A stretch of DNA of 43,463 bases from Myroides sp. WP-1 (GCF_014145635.1 NZ_JACHTC010000023.1:1-43463); one strand, 5' to 3'; numbered from the stretch's first letter, positions 33,031-42,511 are shown. A program made the numbers and translations. Notes: a model not told the origin generated them from the sequence alone.

Positions 33031-34698
33031 TTAGCTTAGACCTTCTACTAAACCATCTACTAAATCAATTTTTGTTGCCTGTGGAACTTTGGGAAGTCCT
33101 GGCATACGCATGATGTCACCTGCTATAGCGACAATAAACTCAGCGCCATTATTAATAACAATATCATTAATGGCTATAGTGAAGTCTTTTGCTACACCGT
33201 ATGCGTTGGCATCAGCAGAGAATGAATATTGTGTTTTTGCAATGCAAACTGGAAATTGATCCATTGCTGTTGCTTTAATTTGATTTAACTTTTTCTGCGC
33301 AGTAGGACTAAAAGTAACTTCTGTTGCCCCGTATATTTTAGTTGCAACAGCTTTTACTTTGTCTGCAATTGACATAGCATCCGAATAAGGGAATTGTAAA
33401 GATTTACTAGGGTTATTCTCAATCATCTGTACTACTTCATTAGCCAGTGCTATTGCTCCCGTACCTCCTTCAACAAAGGCATTATTTACGGCAAACCCCA
33501 AGCCATTAGCACGACAGTAATTTTCTACTAGTTGAATCTCTTCGATACTATCAGTTGCATATTTGTTGAAAGCTACCACAATACTTTGACCAAAAGATTG
33601 TAAGTTCTCCACGTGTTTTTGTAAGTTCTCTAGTCCTTTTTTAATTCCCTCTATATTTTGGGATTTAATATTTTCTAGCGCAACACCACCATGCATTTTT
33701 AAACCTTGTGCAGTTGCAACTACAACAGTTAACTTCGGTTGTAACCCAGATTTTCTACATTTGATGTCAAAGAATTTCTCCGCTCCTAAATCTGCGCCAA
33801 AACCAGCTTCAGTAATGACATAATCACCGTAACTCATGGCCATTTTTGTAGCGATAACAGAATTACAGCCATGGGCAATATTTGCAAAAGGACCTCCGTG
33901 AATAAAAGCAGCCGTATTTTCGGTAGTTTGCACTAAGTTTGGATTCAATGCATCTTTTAATAAAACCGTAATAGCCCCAGCCACACCTAATTCTTTTACT
34001 GTAAATGGACTACCGTCATGGCGATATCCCAATAAAATATTTTCAATGCGTCTGCGCAGATCATCAATATCAGTAGCTAAACACATGATGGCCATGATTT
34101 CAGAGGCAGGTGTAATATCAAAACCGCTTTCTTGTGGAATGCCATTTGCACTTCCTCTTAAACCTGTTGTGATATAACGTAAACTGCGGTCATTGACATC
34201 CAATACGCGTTTCCATAAAACTTCCTTAAGACCATTAGATTCTGCTCTATTTTGATAGATATAGTTATCCAATAAAGCACTTAAGGTATTGTGTGCTGAA
34301 GTAATCGCATGAAAATCTCCTGTAAAGTGTAAGTTGATGTTTTCCATGGGTAAAACCTGTGCGTATCCTCCACCTGCAGCTCCACCTTTCATACCAAAAC
34401 ACGGACCTAATGAAGGTTCTCGCAAGGCAACAACTGCATTTTTTCCTATTTTATTTAAACCAAGTGCCAAACCAATAGATACAGTAGTCTTTCCAATTCC
34501 CGCTTTGGTAGGAGTAATTGAAGTGACTAAAATTAAATTGGATTTTTGTTGTTGTTCTGGCTGTTGTGCTTCTAACACAACCTTTGCCATATTTTTGCCA
34601 TAAGGAATAACATACTCTTCTGACAATTGGATATTTTGGGCAATTTCGTAAATGTTTTTTAATTCACTTTCTCTTGCGATTTCAATATCTGTTTTCAT
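33031..34698 (-). CDS. fhs: Formate-tetrahydrofolate ligase
   Basis: Fhs uses ATP to join formate and tetrahydrofolate, giving 10-formyl-THF for one-carbon metabolism. The 555-residue length is normal. The P-loop [20 protein letters not shown] is near residue 67, and [18 protein letters not shown] and [15 protein letters not shown] are highly conserved family blocks, as is [19 protein letters not shown]. It is monocistronic on the minus strand, with a weak -7-like box TAACTTTA (34726-34733). Confidence 0.97.
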   Translation of the reverse strand: MKTDIEIARESELKNIYEIAQNIQLSEEYVIPYGKNMAKVVLEAQQPEQQQKSNLILVTSITPTKAGIGKTTVSIGLALGLNKIGKNAVVALREPSLGPCFGMKGGAAGGGYAQVLPMENINLHFTGDFHAITSAHNTLSALLDNYIYQNRAESNGLKEVLWKRVLDVNDRSLRYITTGLRGSANGIPQESGFDITPASEIMAIMCLATDIDDLRRRIENILLGYRHDGSPFTVKELGVAGAITVLLKDALNPNLVQTTENTAAFIHGGPFANIAHGCNSVIATKMAMSYGDYVITEAGFGADLGAEKFFDIKCRKSGLQPKLTVVVATAQGLKMHGGVALENIKSQNIEGIKKGLENLQKHVENLQSFGQSIVVAFNKYATDSIEEIQLVENYCRANGLGFAVNNAFVEGGTGAIALANEVVQMIENNPSKSLQFPYSDAMSIADKVKAVATKIYGATEVTFSPTAQKKLNQIKATAMDQFPVCIAKTQYSFSADANAYGVAKDFTIAINDIVINNGAEFIVAIAGDIMRMPGLPKVPQATKIDLVDGLVEGLS

Positions 34699-34906
34699 CG
34701 TATATATAAATGTGTTGTTAAGGAGTAAAGTTACATCTTTTTAGCAAAATATTTTCGTACTCGACGAACACAAAATGAAGGCAAAAAGGGATAGTTAACG
34801 TCAAGTGGAGTAGATAATATTTAATTTGCTAAATTCTTACCATATCTGTGTATTTACTTTTAAAGAGAAGGTGTTTTATTGTTTTTTATAAATAGATTTT
34901 TAAAGT

Positions 34907-34914
34907 TATATTTG
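34907..34914 (+). promoter_or_regulatory. -7 box of the PhnA-type gene
   Basis: TATATTTG matches TAnnTTTG, 28 bases before the ATG at 34943. The gap 34699-34906 shows no gene. Confidence 0.55.
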
Positions 34915-34942
34915 CACTTTTAAATTATATTCTATAAGTATT

Positions 34943-35524
34943 ATGAAAACAGAAGCGGAGTTAAAAGACAGAAGTGGAAATAAATGTGAACTATGTGAAT
35001 CTACTGGACAATTAAAGGTTTATGAAGTTCCGCCTGTAGCTGCTAATGAGGCAGATAAAGAAATTTATATTTGTGAAACTTGTTTGGATCAGATTGAAAA
35101 AAGACAAGAGTTAGATAGTAACCATTGGCAGTGTTTAACTACATCTATGTGGAGTGAGGTTCCTGCAGTACAAGTTGTTGCTTGGCGTATGTTGAATCGC
35201 TTTAGACAAGAAAGTTGGGCAGCGGATAATTTAGAAATGATGTATTTGGATGATGAATTAATGGAATTTGCTAAAGCAACAGGTGATCATACAGGAGATG
35301 GCTCAGTTGAATTGCACAAAGACAGCAATGGAAATATTCTATCCGCAGGAGATACGGTTACCTTAATTAAAGATCTTGATGTAAAAGGATCTTCATTAAA
35401 TGCTAAAATCGGTACGGCTGTTCGCAATATTCGCTTAGATCCGAATAATGTAGAATATATAGAAGGTAAGGTCGATGGACAAATGATCGTGATTCTTACG
35501 AAATACGTGAAGAAACAAGGGTAG
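34943..35524 (+). CDS. PhnA/YjdM-type zinc-ribbon protein
   Basis: A 193-residue protein. Two CxxC pairs (CELC near residues 15-18 and CETC near 49-52) form a zinc ribbon. The C-terminal third (DSNGNILSAGDTVTLIKDLD onward) is the PhnA domain, a KOW/SH3-like fold ending EGKVDGQMIVILTKYVKK. The longer middle (about 60-125) is typical of the Bacteroidota version. Despite the name, PhnA is not needed for phosphonate use and its role is unclear. A perfect palindromic terminator follows at once. Confidence 0.85.
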   Translation: MKTEAELKDRSGNKCELCESTGQLKVYEVPPVAANEADKEIYICETCLDQIEKRQELDSNHWQCLTTSMWSEVPAVQVVAWRMLNRFRQESWAADNLEMMYLDDELMEFAKATGDHTGDGSVELHKDSNGNILSAGDTVTLIKDLDVKGSSLNAKIGTAVRNIRLDPNNVEYIEGKVDGQMIVILTKYVKKQG

Positions 35525-35533
35525 TAAATCATA

Positions 35534-35563
35534 AAAAAATCTCAGCTATAGCTGAGATTTTTT
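35534..35563. terminator. Perfect palindromic terminator shared with the Nudix gene stop
   Basis: AAAAAATCTCAGCTA (35534-35548) and its exact complement (35549-35563) form a 30-base palindrome with T/A tails on both strands. The stop codon of the converging Nudix gene (35546-35548) lies inside its stem. Confidence 0.88.
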
Positions 35564-35968
35564 GTTTTGTAACCAAATAGGGATACTAAATTCTTCTAAC
35601 AAATGCGCTAAGGGAACCTGTTGATACGTATCATAGGTTAACCATCTGATTTCTTCCAGCTCAGCATGGGGAACAAGTATTGGATTTACAAGCTTAAGAT
35701 GATAAATGGTAGCGTGAACAATTGTGTTGGCCTCATTTACAGCTTGCGTTTGATGCGTGCCTAAATGATGTATAAGATGTGATTCAATCGCTAAATCCAG
35801 TTCTTCCTTTAATTCCCGTTGTAAGGCTTCTATAGGTGTTTCGCCAGGCTCAATCTTTCCCCCTGCCATCATATAGTATATAGACCCCTTTTTGCGAACC
35901 GTTAATAGCGATCCTGCTTCATTGGTGATCAATGCAGAAGCTAAATATAAGGTCTGTGGTTTAGACAT
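35546..35968 (-). CDS. Nudix hydrolase
   Basis: A 140-residue protein with a near-complete Nudix box, GKIEPGETPIEALQRELKEE (G-x5-E-x7-R-E-U-x-E-E), at about residues 42-61; the following glycine is a leucine. It hydrolyses a nucleoside-diphosphate-linked compound, perhaps acting like MutT on oxidised nucleotides; the substrate is unproven. I start at ATG 35966-35968 (MSKPQTLYLA); seven extra codons to 35989 add a Cys-containing tail not typical of the family. The stop is inside the shared terminator. Confidence 0.85.
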   Translation of the reverse strand: MSKPQTLYLASALITNEAGSLLTVRKKGSIYYMMAGGKIEPGETPIEALQRELKEELDLAIESHLIHHLGTHQTQAVNEANTIVHATIYHLKLVNPILVPHAELEEIRWLTYDTYQQVPLAHLLEEFSIPIWLQNKKSQL

Positions 35969-35989
35969 AAAACAGGTTTTAGATCTCAA

Positions 35990-36283
35990 AAATAAAGGAT
36001 TTTACCCAATAAGAAGTAAAAATGAAAATGAGGTTTAGTAAACTTAAATGATAAATACTGACTTTTGATTTGTTAAAATACACGATGTATGCGTTTTTTT
36101 TGATTGTAAATCATAATTTTATGGTATGATCAAAGAAAAAAATAAGAATGTTTACAGAATTGTTTTTTGTAAAAGAAAAAATTTTATCTTTATTCGATCA
36201 AAGCAAGGTTCAAGATAAGAGAAGAATCTTGTATCATTTAATTTTAATTTAAGTTGAAAATAGAGCCTCTATCCAAGGCAAAA
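35990..36283. other. Gap with no recognised gene
   Basis: About 290 A/T-rich bases separate the divergent Nudix and SUKH-like genes. The only element seen is TATCTTTA at 36185-36192, one base off the -7 consensus, which may serve the SUKH-like gene. A TTG-started extension of that gene begins at 36254 but is not convincing. Confidence 0.5.
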
Positions 36284-36877
36284 ATGAACAGTACAATGGT
36301 AAAACAAGAATTTACTGCATTATTTAAAGGATACAAAATTCCTAAGGAATTAAAGAACTTATTAGAGTTTCAAGTATCAGAAAATATTCCATCTTATTAT
36401 TCAAATGCAATTTATTTAATGACGGAAGAAACTTCATTAATTGAGAATTACTCAACAGATGAAGCTTTTCTAAAGGCATTTATTCCTTTTGCGGAAGCAA
36501 ATAGTTCAGGAAGTATTTATGCTTTTTGGATTGAAAACACAGAAATTGAGGATTTAACCAATGCTCCAATTGTCGCTTTTGGCGATGAAGGAGGGATTTT
36601 TGTTGTTGCTCGAAATATCCAAGAATTATTGCAAATTGCTGCTTATGACGTTGAAGCAGTGGTATATGAAGATGAATTTTATTTTCAAGATAAAGAAGTG
36701 TTAGAAGAAGAAGGCGAGTTTGTCGCAGCTGAATTTAATATGGAATACTTAGACTGGTTGCGCTCAGATGCTAAATTAAAACCAGTATTGACAATTGATG
36801 GTGTAGACGCCATTGTAGACAAAGCACAAGTAGCTTATCAAGAAAAATTAGAACAATATATCAAACGCTTTATATAA
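36284..36877 (+). CDS. SMI1/KNR4 (SUKH)-like protein
   Basis: A 197-residue acidic protein. The stretch IPFAEANSSGSIYAFWIEN followed by APIVAFGDEGGIFVVARNI is the strand-loop-strand pattern of the SMI1/KNR4-like SUKH superfamily (F-A-x-x-x-S-x-x-x-F-W ... P-I-V-x-F-G-x-E-G-G). Many SUKH proteins are immunity factors against polymorphic toxins, but no toxin gene is present nearby, so this is either an orphan immunity gene or a housekeeping member. ATG 36284 is chosen; ATG 36296 is also possible. A membrane-protein pair follows 40 bases downstream. Confidence 0.62.
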   Translation: MNSTMVKQEFTALFKGYKIPKELKNLLEFQVSENIPSYYSNAIYLMTEETSLIENYSTDEAFLKAFIPFAEANSSGSIYAFWIENTEIEDLTNAPIVAFGDEGGIFVVARNIQELLQIAAYDVEAVVYEDEFYFQDKEVLEEEGEFVAAEFNMEYLDWLRSDAKLKPVLTIDGVDAIVDKAQVAYQEKLEQYIKRFI

Positions 36878-36917
36878 TAAAGCGAAATAGTAGTATATTG
36901 CGTTAAAATTTTAAGAA

Positions 36918-37292
36918 ATGGAACAAAATAACTTCGAACAGAATTTTGATGCTTTCTCAACGCAAGCACAAAATCAAATGCCAGCTAAACCAAATAATTA
37001 TTTAGCCTTGTCAATTATCTCAACAATTTTGGGATTTTGTTCATGTATTGGTTTGATCTTAGGAATCGTAGCGATTGTTATGTCAGCTCAATCAGGTTCA
37101 AAATATGATAAAGGAGATTATGAAGGAGCTGTAAAAGCAGCTAAAACAGCAAAAATATTAAGCCTTATTGTATTAGCTACAGTAATACTTAGTTTTATTT
37201 ATTCTTGGTTCAGTATTCAGGCTATTGGCGGATGGGATGCCTATATGGAAATGTTTGAAGAAGGAATGAGACAAGGAGCTGGAGGAATGTAA
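36918..37292 (+). CDS. CD225/dispanin-like membrane protein (CCC-motif type)
   Basis: A 124-residue protein: a soluble, Gln/Asn-rich start, then NYLALSIISTILGFCSCIGL with a cysteine pair in the first hydrophobic segment, SAQSGSKYDKGDYEGAVKAA as the conserved loop, and a second membrane helix (about 74-94). This matches the CD225/dispanin fold, of which the mammalian IFITM proteins are members; the bacterial role is unknown. It ends 5 bases before the DUF2752 gene, a pairing that looks operonic. Confidence 0.75.
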   Translation: MEQNNFEQNFDAFSTQAQNQMPAKPNNYLALSIISTILGFCSCIGLILGIVAIVMSAQSGSKYDKGDYEGAVKAAKTAKILSLIVLATVILSFIYSWFSIQAIGGWDAYMEMFEEGMRQGAGGM

Positions 37293-37297
37293 AAGCA

Positions 37298-37672
37298 ATG
37301 ATGCGGATAGTATATCGAATCCTCTGTTATCTTGTAGTACCTCTTCTTGTAGGAGTAATAGTAAGAAATGGGTTCAATAGCTTTCCTATAACTGTAACTT
37401 GTTCAATTAAAGATTATACAGGTCTTGATTGCCCCGGTTGCGGTGGACAAAGAGCCATTGATGCGCTACTCAAAGGAAAACTGAAACAAGCGTTTTATTT
37501 CAATCAACTCATTTACGTATATCTGGGAGTTTTAGGTTATATCTACATACTCTTCGTTGAAACGTACTTGATTAAAAATAAGGTTTTTAAACAACGATTT
37601 GGCTTTGCCAATTGGTTTGTCATAAGCTTTATAAGTTTGATTCTCTTGTTTTTTATTATAAGAAATTTATAA
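37298..37672 (+). CDS. DUF2752 membrane protein
   Basis: A 124-residue protein with three membrane helices and the DUF2752 hallmark TGLDCPGCGGQRAIDALLKG (about residues 42-61), including a C-x-x-C pair and the G-G-Q-R motif; AFYFNQLIY follows, also typical. Function is unknown; the cysteines suggest metal binding or redox work at the membrane. It directly follows the dispanin-like gene, five bases after its stop, and ends in a strong hairpin. Confidence 0.85.
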   Translation: MMRIVYRILCYLVVPLLVGVIVRNGFNSFPITVTCSIKDYTGLDCPGCGGQRAIDALLKGKLKQAFYFNQLIYVYLGVLGYIYILFVETYLIKNKVFKQRFGFANWFVISFISLILLFFIIRNL

Positions 37673-37704
37673 AGGTTTGAATGGAAACATTCAAACCTTT
37701 TTTT
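37671..37704 (+). terminator. Terminator after the DUF2752 gene
   Basis: AAAGGTTTGAATG (37671-37683) pairs with CATTCAAACCTTT (37688-37700) around GAAA, followed by a T tract to 37704. Positions 37705-37902 contain no further gene. Confidence 0.9.
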
Positions 37705-37902
37705 ATGAACCTTGTCAATCTTTCTTTTTTATCAATAAAAAAAATTGAACTTTTCTCGTTTTTATTACAAAATGAACCTATGTGTTTTTTGTTTTTTTAT
37801 AAAAAAATAAGTTTTCGCTATTTTTAGTTAAAATTAAGATGGAATTAATGTATTATGCTTAACTTTCACATCCCAAAAAGACAATTAAAAAACACACCCT
37901 TT

Positions 37903-39921
37903 ATGAAAAAAAATACTTTGTTGTTATTCAGCTTATTAACTCTATGGGGAGTAAGCGCGAATGCCCAAACTCCTCAAATGAGAAAGAAAATCACAGCTAC
38001 TTATGATCAAACGAAAGTAGAAGAATTTCAATCGTTAGAGAAAAAACGCGTTTTAGCACGTGAAGTTGCATTTAAAGCAGCTAAAGAAAGTGGTAAGCCT
38101 ACTTCGGGAGTTACTAAAGATGGAAGAGTTTTCTCATTACAACGCATAGATGATAGAGGAAATTATATTTATTACATGACTAGTAATGCAGGAAGTAGAA
38201 AGACGGCAAACGTAAATGATGTTGCACCAGGAGGAAGTCTTGGATTAAATCTTGACGGAAGAAATATGACAGTTGCGGTTTGGGATGGAGAACCTGCCTT
38301 AAATACGCATGTTGAATTTCAAGGTGGTGCAAATGGAGGAAGTAGAATGGTGTTGAGAGATAACTTGAAAAATTTACAAAACATGTCGCAAGATGAACGT
38401 TTATACTTTGAAGAAGGGCGTTCTCATGCTACACACGTTTCTGGAACAATCGGTGCTACAGGAATTAATGCGAATGCCAAAGGAATGGCGCCAGCTGCAA
38501 CAATCTTGAGCTATGATTGGGAGAATGATGCGGTAGAAATGAGTAGAGCAGCTCAACAAGATGGATTGTTGGCTTCTAATCACTCCTATGGTTTTGCTGC
38601 CATCGATGATTTTGGAAATGCAGTTTTTGCTCCTGAAATTTTCGGAACCTACATGGAAGAAAGTATTGGTTTTGATCAAATTACTTTTCGCTATAAATAC
38701 TATCAACCAGTCGTTGCTGCAGGAAATGATAGAGATTACTATAGAATTATTAACCGTTCGAAAAACGGAAATGATTTGTTGACAGGAACTGGAGTTTCGA
38801 AAAACGTGGTTGTAGTGGCAGCTGTAGAACAAGTAGATTTGTATACAGGACCATCTAGTGTGCGTATGTCTACATTTAGTAATTTCGGACCAACCAATGA
38901 TTTTCGTATCAAACCAGATATCTCTGCAAAAGGAGTTCGAGTATTCTCTACAAATTATACTTTACCAGTACCTGTAACAGGTGCTCCTAATAATACAAGA
39001 TACATTGGCATGGATGGTACTTCAATGGCAGCACCTGCTGTTACAGGTATTATTACTTTGTGGCAACAATGGGCAATGGAAAACAGAGAAATGCCTTTGA
39101 AATCTGCAACAATTCGCGCTTTAATGGCTCATACAGCTAGCGAAGCAGGAACAGCTCCAGGACCAGATCACAAATTTGGATGGGGATTGATCAATGCGAA
39201 AGCTGGAGTTCAAATTCTTGAAGGAAGCAAAGTCAGTGGTGTTGTGTTAGAGGAAAATGAATTAACACAAGGACAAACTTATGAGAAACAGTTTAATGTT
39301 AGTGATAGTGGAGTTAAAATCTTAGTAACTATTGCGTGGACAGATCCAGCAGGAAGATATTCTGATAATAATTTCGACGAAAATTATGCAAAAAACAACC
39401 CGTCTTTGGTTAATGATTTAGATGTACGTGTTTATAAAGATGGAGAAGAGTTTTTACCTTGGAAATTGAATAAAGATTTTAATAATCTAGTGGCATTAAA
39501 AGGAGATAATGATGTAGACAACATAGAGAAAATTGAAATCGATGCTGCAGAAACAGGAACTTATGTAGTTAAAGTTACACATAAAGGGAACTTACAAGGA
39601 GGGAAACAAGAGTACTCGTTAATTATGAGTCGCAGTGATTTTGACAATTTATCTACAGAAGAATTTAAAATTGATGAATCGCTATTTGCAGTATGGCCTA
39701 ATCCAGTAGTGGAAACATTGAATATTACAATTCCAGAAGAAGCGGAACTAAACGGAGCTTCTATAGAGTTGTTTGATCTGAGTGGTCGACGTGTTCACTA
39801 TATTTCAACGATAAACACAAACCAAGTAGAGTTAGATCTGAAAGGACTCTCATCTGGAGTTTATATTGTGAAAGTAAAAGGCAACGGCTTTGAAAAGACA
39901 GAGCGCATTGTGAAGAAATAA
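37903..39921 (+). CDS. Secreted subtilisin-like (S8) protease with T9SS sorting domain, copy 1
   Basis: A 672-residue exported protease. It has a signal peptide (1-21, cleaved near SANAQ), a propeptide region (about 22-110), an S8 catalytic domain with Asp128 (VAVWDGE), His175 (RSHATHVSG), the oxyanion Asn275 (VAAGND) and Ser374 (MDGTSMAAPA), a beta-sandwich domain (about 450-590, with a possible calcium-rich loop DNDVDN) and a type A sorting domain (about 600-672) ending in ERIVKK. I use ATG 37903; a longer frame from 37855 adds 16 residues before the signal peptide. Collagen-degrading S8 proteases of this layout have been described from Myroides; whether this is one is unknown. Copy 2 follows. 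Confidence 0.93.
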   Translation: MKKNTLLLFSLLTLWGVSANAQTPQMRKKITATYDQTKVEEFQSLEKKRVLAREVAFKAAKESGKPTSGVTKDGRVFSLQRIDDRGNYIYYMTSNAGSRKTANVNDVAPGGSLGLNLDGRNMTVAVWDGEPALNTHVEFQGGANGGSRMVLRDNLKNLQNMSQDERLYFEEGRSHATHVSGTIGATGINANAKGMAPAATILSYDWENDAVEMSRAAQQDGLLASNHSYGFAAIDDFGNAVFAPEIFGTYMEESIGFDQITFRYKYYQPVVAAGNDRDYYRIINRSKNGNDLLTGTGVSKNVVVVAAVEQVDLYTGPSSVRMSTFSNFGPTNDFRIKPDISAKGVRVFSTNYTLPVPVTGAPNNTRYIGMDGTSMAAPAVTGIITLWQQWAMENREMPLKSATIRALMAHTASEAGTAPGPDHKFGWGLINAKAGVQILEGSKVSGVVLEENELTQGQTYEKQFNVSDSGVKILVTIAWTDPAGRYSDNNFDENYAKNNPSLVNDLDVRVYKDGEEFLPWKLNKDFNNLVALKGDNDVDNIEKIEIDAAETGTYVVKVTHKGNLQGGKQEYSLIMSRSDFDNLSTEEFKIDESLFAVWPNPVVETLNITIPEEAELNGASIELFDLSGRRVHYISTINTNQVELDLKGLSSGVYIVKVKGNGFEKTERIVKK

Positions 39922-39922
39922 C

Positions 39923-39959
39923 AAAAGAGGGTGTCCCAAAAGGTCACCCTCTTTTTTTT
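39923..39959 (+). terminator. Terminator after protease copy 1
   Basis: AAAAGAGGGTG (39923-39933) pairs with CACCCTCTTTT (39945-39955), with a T tract to 39959. Confidence 0.88.
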
Positions 39960-40089
39960 GATACGAAGGCATGTATTTATATAGTGAATTTAAACTTACA
40001 AAAATTGTTCGCTATAAATAGTGATCTTGCGAATTGTTTTTGTTTTGTTTTGATACATATTGTGTATTATAGCTTTTTAAGTTAAATTG

Positions 40090-40121
40090 TTGAAGTATTT
40101 GTTAATATGTGGTTAGATTTG
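40090..40121 (+). promoter_or_regulatory. Promoter of protease copy 2
   Basis: TTG (40090-40092) is spaced by 21 bases from TAGATTTG (40114-40121), matching the -33/-7 layout. The ATG is at 40159. Confidence 0.55.
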
Positions 40122-40158
40122 ATTGTAAAATAAAATTTGATCATAAATAGATTAGCGT

Positions 40159-42171
40159 ATGAAAAAAAATACTTTATTATTTATCCTATTGGCCTTGTGG
40201 GGAGGGACTTTAGCTGCTCAGACTCCTACATATAAGAAGAAAGTTATGGTTACCTACGAGCAGAAAAAGATAAGCGAACTTAGACGTATGGTAAATCAGG
40301 TTACTTTAGCGCGTGAGTTGGCATTGGAGAAGGCAAAGCAAATGAAAAAAGCAATTAAAGCAATTGATAAAAAAGGAAATATCTATACGTTAAAAGGAAT
40401 TGATAAAAAAGGAGACTTTGTATACTATGTTTCACGAAATGCTGGGGGGAGAAGGTTGTCAGGCGTCACTGATATTGCACCAGGAGGAAGCTTAGGATTG
40501 AATCTCGATGGCAAAGGCGTGGTTGTTGGATTGTGGGATTCTAATGTTGCATTGGATTCTCATGTGGAATTTCAAGATGAACAAAGGGGAAGCCGAGTAA
40601 TACGTAGAGACATAGTGCCCGCTTTGGAGGAAATGAGTAATGAAGAACTAAAGGAATATGAGATAGGGGTATCTCATGCTTCTCATTGTGCTGGAACAAT
40701 AGGAGCAAAAGGAGTTAATCCGGAAGCGAAAGGCATGGCTCCGGCAGTGACTATCTTAAGTTACAATATGGAAAATGATTTTGATGAAATGCTTAGAGCT
40801 GCCCTAGAAGATGTGTTGTTGGTTTCTAATCACTCTTATGGACCAGCGGCTGTCGATGAAAATGACGAAGCAGCCGTAGAGGAGGATTTTTTTGGAAGCT
40901 ACGACGAGGATAGTAGCTTGTATGACCAAATTGCACACACGTTTAAATATTATCAACCTGTAATTGCTGCAGGAAATGATAGAGAGTCATATGATATAAT
41001 AAATCCATCAAAAATGGAAGCCGATTTATTGTTGGGGAGCGCTGTTGCTAAAAATGCAATCGTTGTTGCTGCTGTGGATGATAATGGACCATATAGTGGA
41101 CCTGAAAGTATTACTATGTCAGAATATAGTAATTTTGGACCAACGAATGATTTTCGAATTAAACCTGATATTTCTGCTAAAGGAACTGCGGTGTTTTCTG
41201 CTAATTATGTATTGCCAACTCCAGTGACGAGCTCACCTAAAACTGGATTGTACCTAACTGAGGATGGAACCTCTATGGCGGCACCTGCTGTTACGGGTAT
41301 TATTGCTTTGTGGCAACAATGGGCAATGGAAAATAGAGAGATGCCTTTGAAATCTGCAACAATTCGCGCTTTAATGGCTCATACAGCTAGCGAAGCAGGA
41401 GCAGCTCCAGGACCAGATCACAAATTTGGATGGGGATTGATCAATGCGAAAGCAGGAGTGCAAGTGCTTTTGGGGAATCGAGACGGCGAAGTTTTGATGG
41501 AAGAAAGTGAGTTAACGCAAGGGGCAAGTCACGAAAAGACGTTTGTCGTTCCAGAAGGTGGTGGGAAATTTATTGCAACACTAACTTGGACAGATCCGGA
41601 AGGAGTGTTTAGCGATGATAATTATGATGAAGACTATGCAAAAGAAAATCCTTCTTTGGTAAACGATTTAGATTTGCGTGTATATAAAAGTGGTGAAACG
41701 TTCTACCCTTGGAAGCTAAATAAAGATTTTACTAATCTAATTGCTTTAAAAGGAGATAACGATGTTGATAATGTGGAAAAAGTGGAGATAGAACTAGCAG
41801 AAGCAGGAACGTATAGAATTGTAGTATCCCATAAAGGAAATTTACAAGACGGAAAACAAGAGTATTCACTTCTTGTAAGTACTGGTAATTTTGATACTTT
41901 ATCTACAGAAGAATTTAAAATTGATGAATCGCTATTTTCGATATGGCCTAATCCAGTAGTGGAAACATTGAATATTACAATTCCAGAAGAAGCGGAACTA
42001 AACGGAGCTTCTATAGAGTTGTTTGATTTGAGTGGTCGACGTGTTCACTATATTACAACGATAAACACAAACCAAGTAGAATTGGATCTGAAAGGACTCC
42101 CATCTGGAGTTTATATTGTGAAAGTAAAAGGCAACGGCTTTGAAAAGACAGAGCGCATTGTGAAGAAATAA
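40159..42171 (+). CDS. Secreted subtilisin-like (S8) protease with T9SS sorting domain, copy 2
   Basis: A 670-residue paralogue of the preceding gene, with the same layout: signal peptide (1-20), propeptide, S8 domain with Asp127 (VGLWDSN), His173 (VSHASHCAG), Ser about 371 (EDGTSMAAPA), the DNDVDN loop and a type A sorting domain. It is more acidic than copy 1, with many extra Asp and Glu residues (for example EEDFFGSYDEDSS), and differs in the substrate-facing loops. Its 3' end and one patch of the catalytic domain are almost identical in DNA to copy 1, while the remainder is clearly diverged. It has its own promoter and terminator. Confidence 0.93.
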   Translation: MKKNTLLFILLALWGGTLAAQTPTYKKKVMVTYEQKKISELRRMVNQVTLARELALEKAKQMKKAIKAIDKKGNIYTLKGIDKKGDFVYYVSRNAGGRRLSGVTDIAPGGSLGLNLDGKGVVVGLWDSNVALDSHVEFQDEQRGSRVIRRDIVPALEEMSNEELKEYEIGVSHASHCAGTIGAKGVNPEAKGMAPAVTILSYNMENDFDEMLRAALEDVLLVSNHSYGPAAVDENDEAAVEEDFFGSYDEDSSLYDQIAHTFKYYQPVIAAGNDRESYDIINPSKMEADLLLGSAVAKNAIVVAAVDDNGPYSGPESITMSEYSNFGPTNDFRIKPDISAKGTAVFSANYVLPTPVTSSPKTGLYLTEDGTSMAAPAVTGIIALWQQWAMENREMPLKSATIRALMAHTASEAGAAPGPDHKFGWGLINAKAGVQVLLGNRDGEVLMEESELTQGASHEKTFVVPEGGGKFIATLTWTDPEGVFSDDNYDEDYAKENPSLVNDLDLRVYKSGETFYPWKLNKDFTNLIALKGDNDVDNVEKVEIELAEAGTYRIVVSHKGNLQDGKQEYSLLVSTGNFDTLSTEEFKIDESLFSIWPNPVVETLNITIPEEAELNGASIELFDLSGRRVHYITTINTNQVELDLKGLPSGVYIVKVKGNGFEKTERIVKK

Positions 42172-42172
42172 T

Positions 42173-42199
42173 AAAAGGAGAGCATTGCTCTCCTTTTTT
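42173..42199 (+). terminator. Terminator after protease copy 2
   Basis: AAAAGGAGAGC (42173-42183) pairs with GCTCTCCTTTT (42187-42197), with a T run to 42199. Confidence 0.88.
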
Positions 42200-42295
42200 A
42201 TTGTTTGTTGTTTGTAAAAGATTATCGTTTAAAGAAAGGGCTTTCTATTTCTGGACAATCCACCGATACCTCATAACAGATCAGTGATAACCCCC

Positions 42296-42430
42296 AACGA
42301 ACAACGAACAACGAACAAAAATTAAAAGTCTACCGATTACAGATAACAGATAACTGAATATTCCTAAATAAGGACGGTTGTTTTTCAACGAGAATCTTCT
42401 CAACAAAAAACAAACGACAAACGACAAACA
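42296..42430. repeat. Short 7-bp tandem repeats in the rRNA upstream spacer
   Basis: Three separate runs of 7-base units: AACGAAC three times (42296-42316), CAGATAA twice (42340-42353) and CAAACGA about 2.7 times (42411-42430). The stretch 42200-42430 shows no gene. Short repeats of this style are inferred to be lineage-typical intergenic sequence. Confidence 0.75.
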
Positions 42431-42511
42431 AAAACTTTCACATCTAACACCCGTACTACAAGCGAGTTGCGAAAAACTTTGAAAATACTTTAAAAAAAAG
42501 GTTTGAAATAA

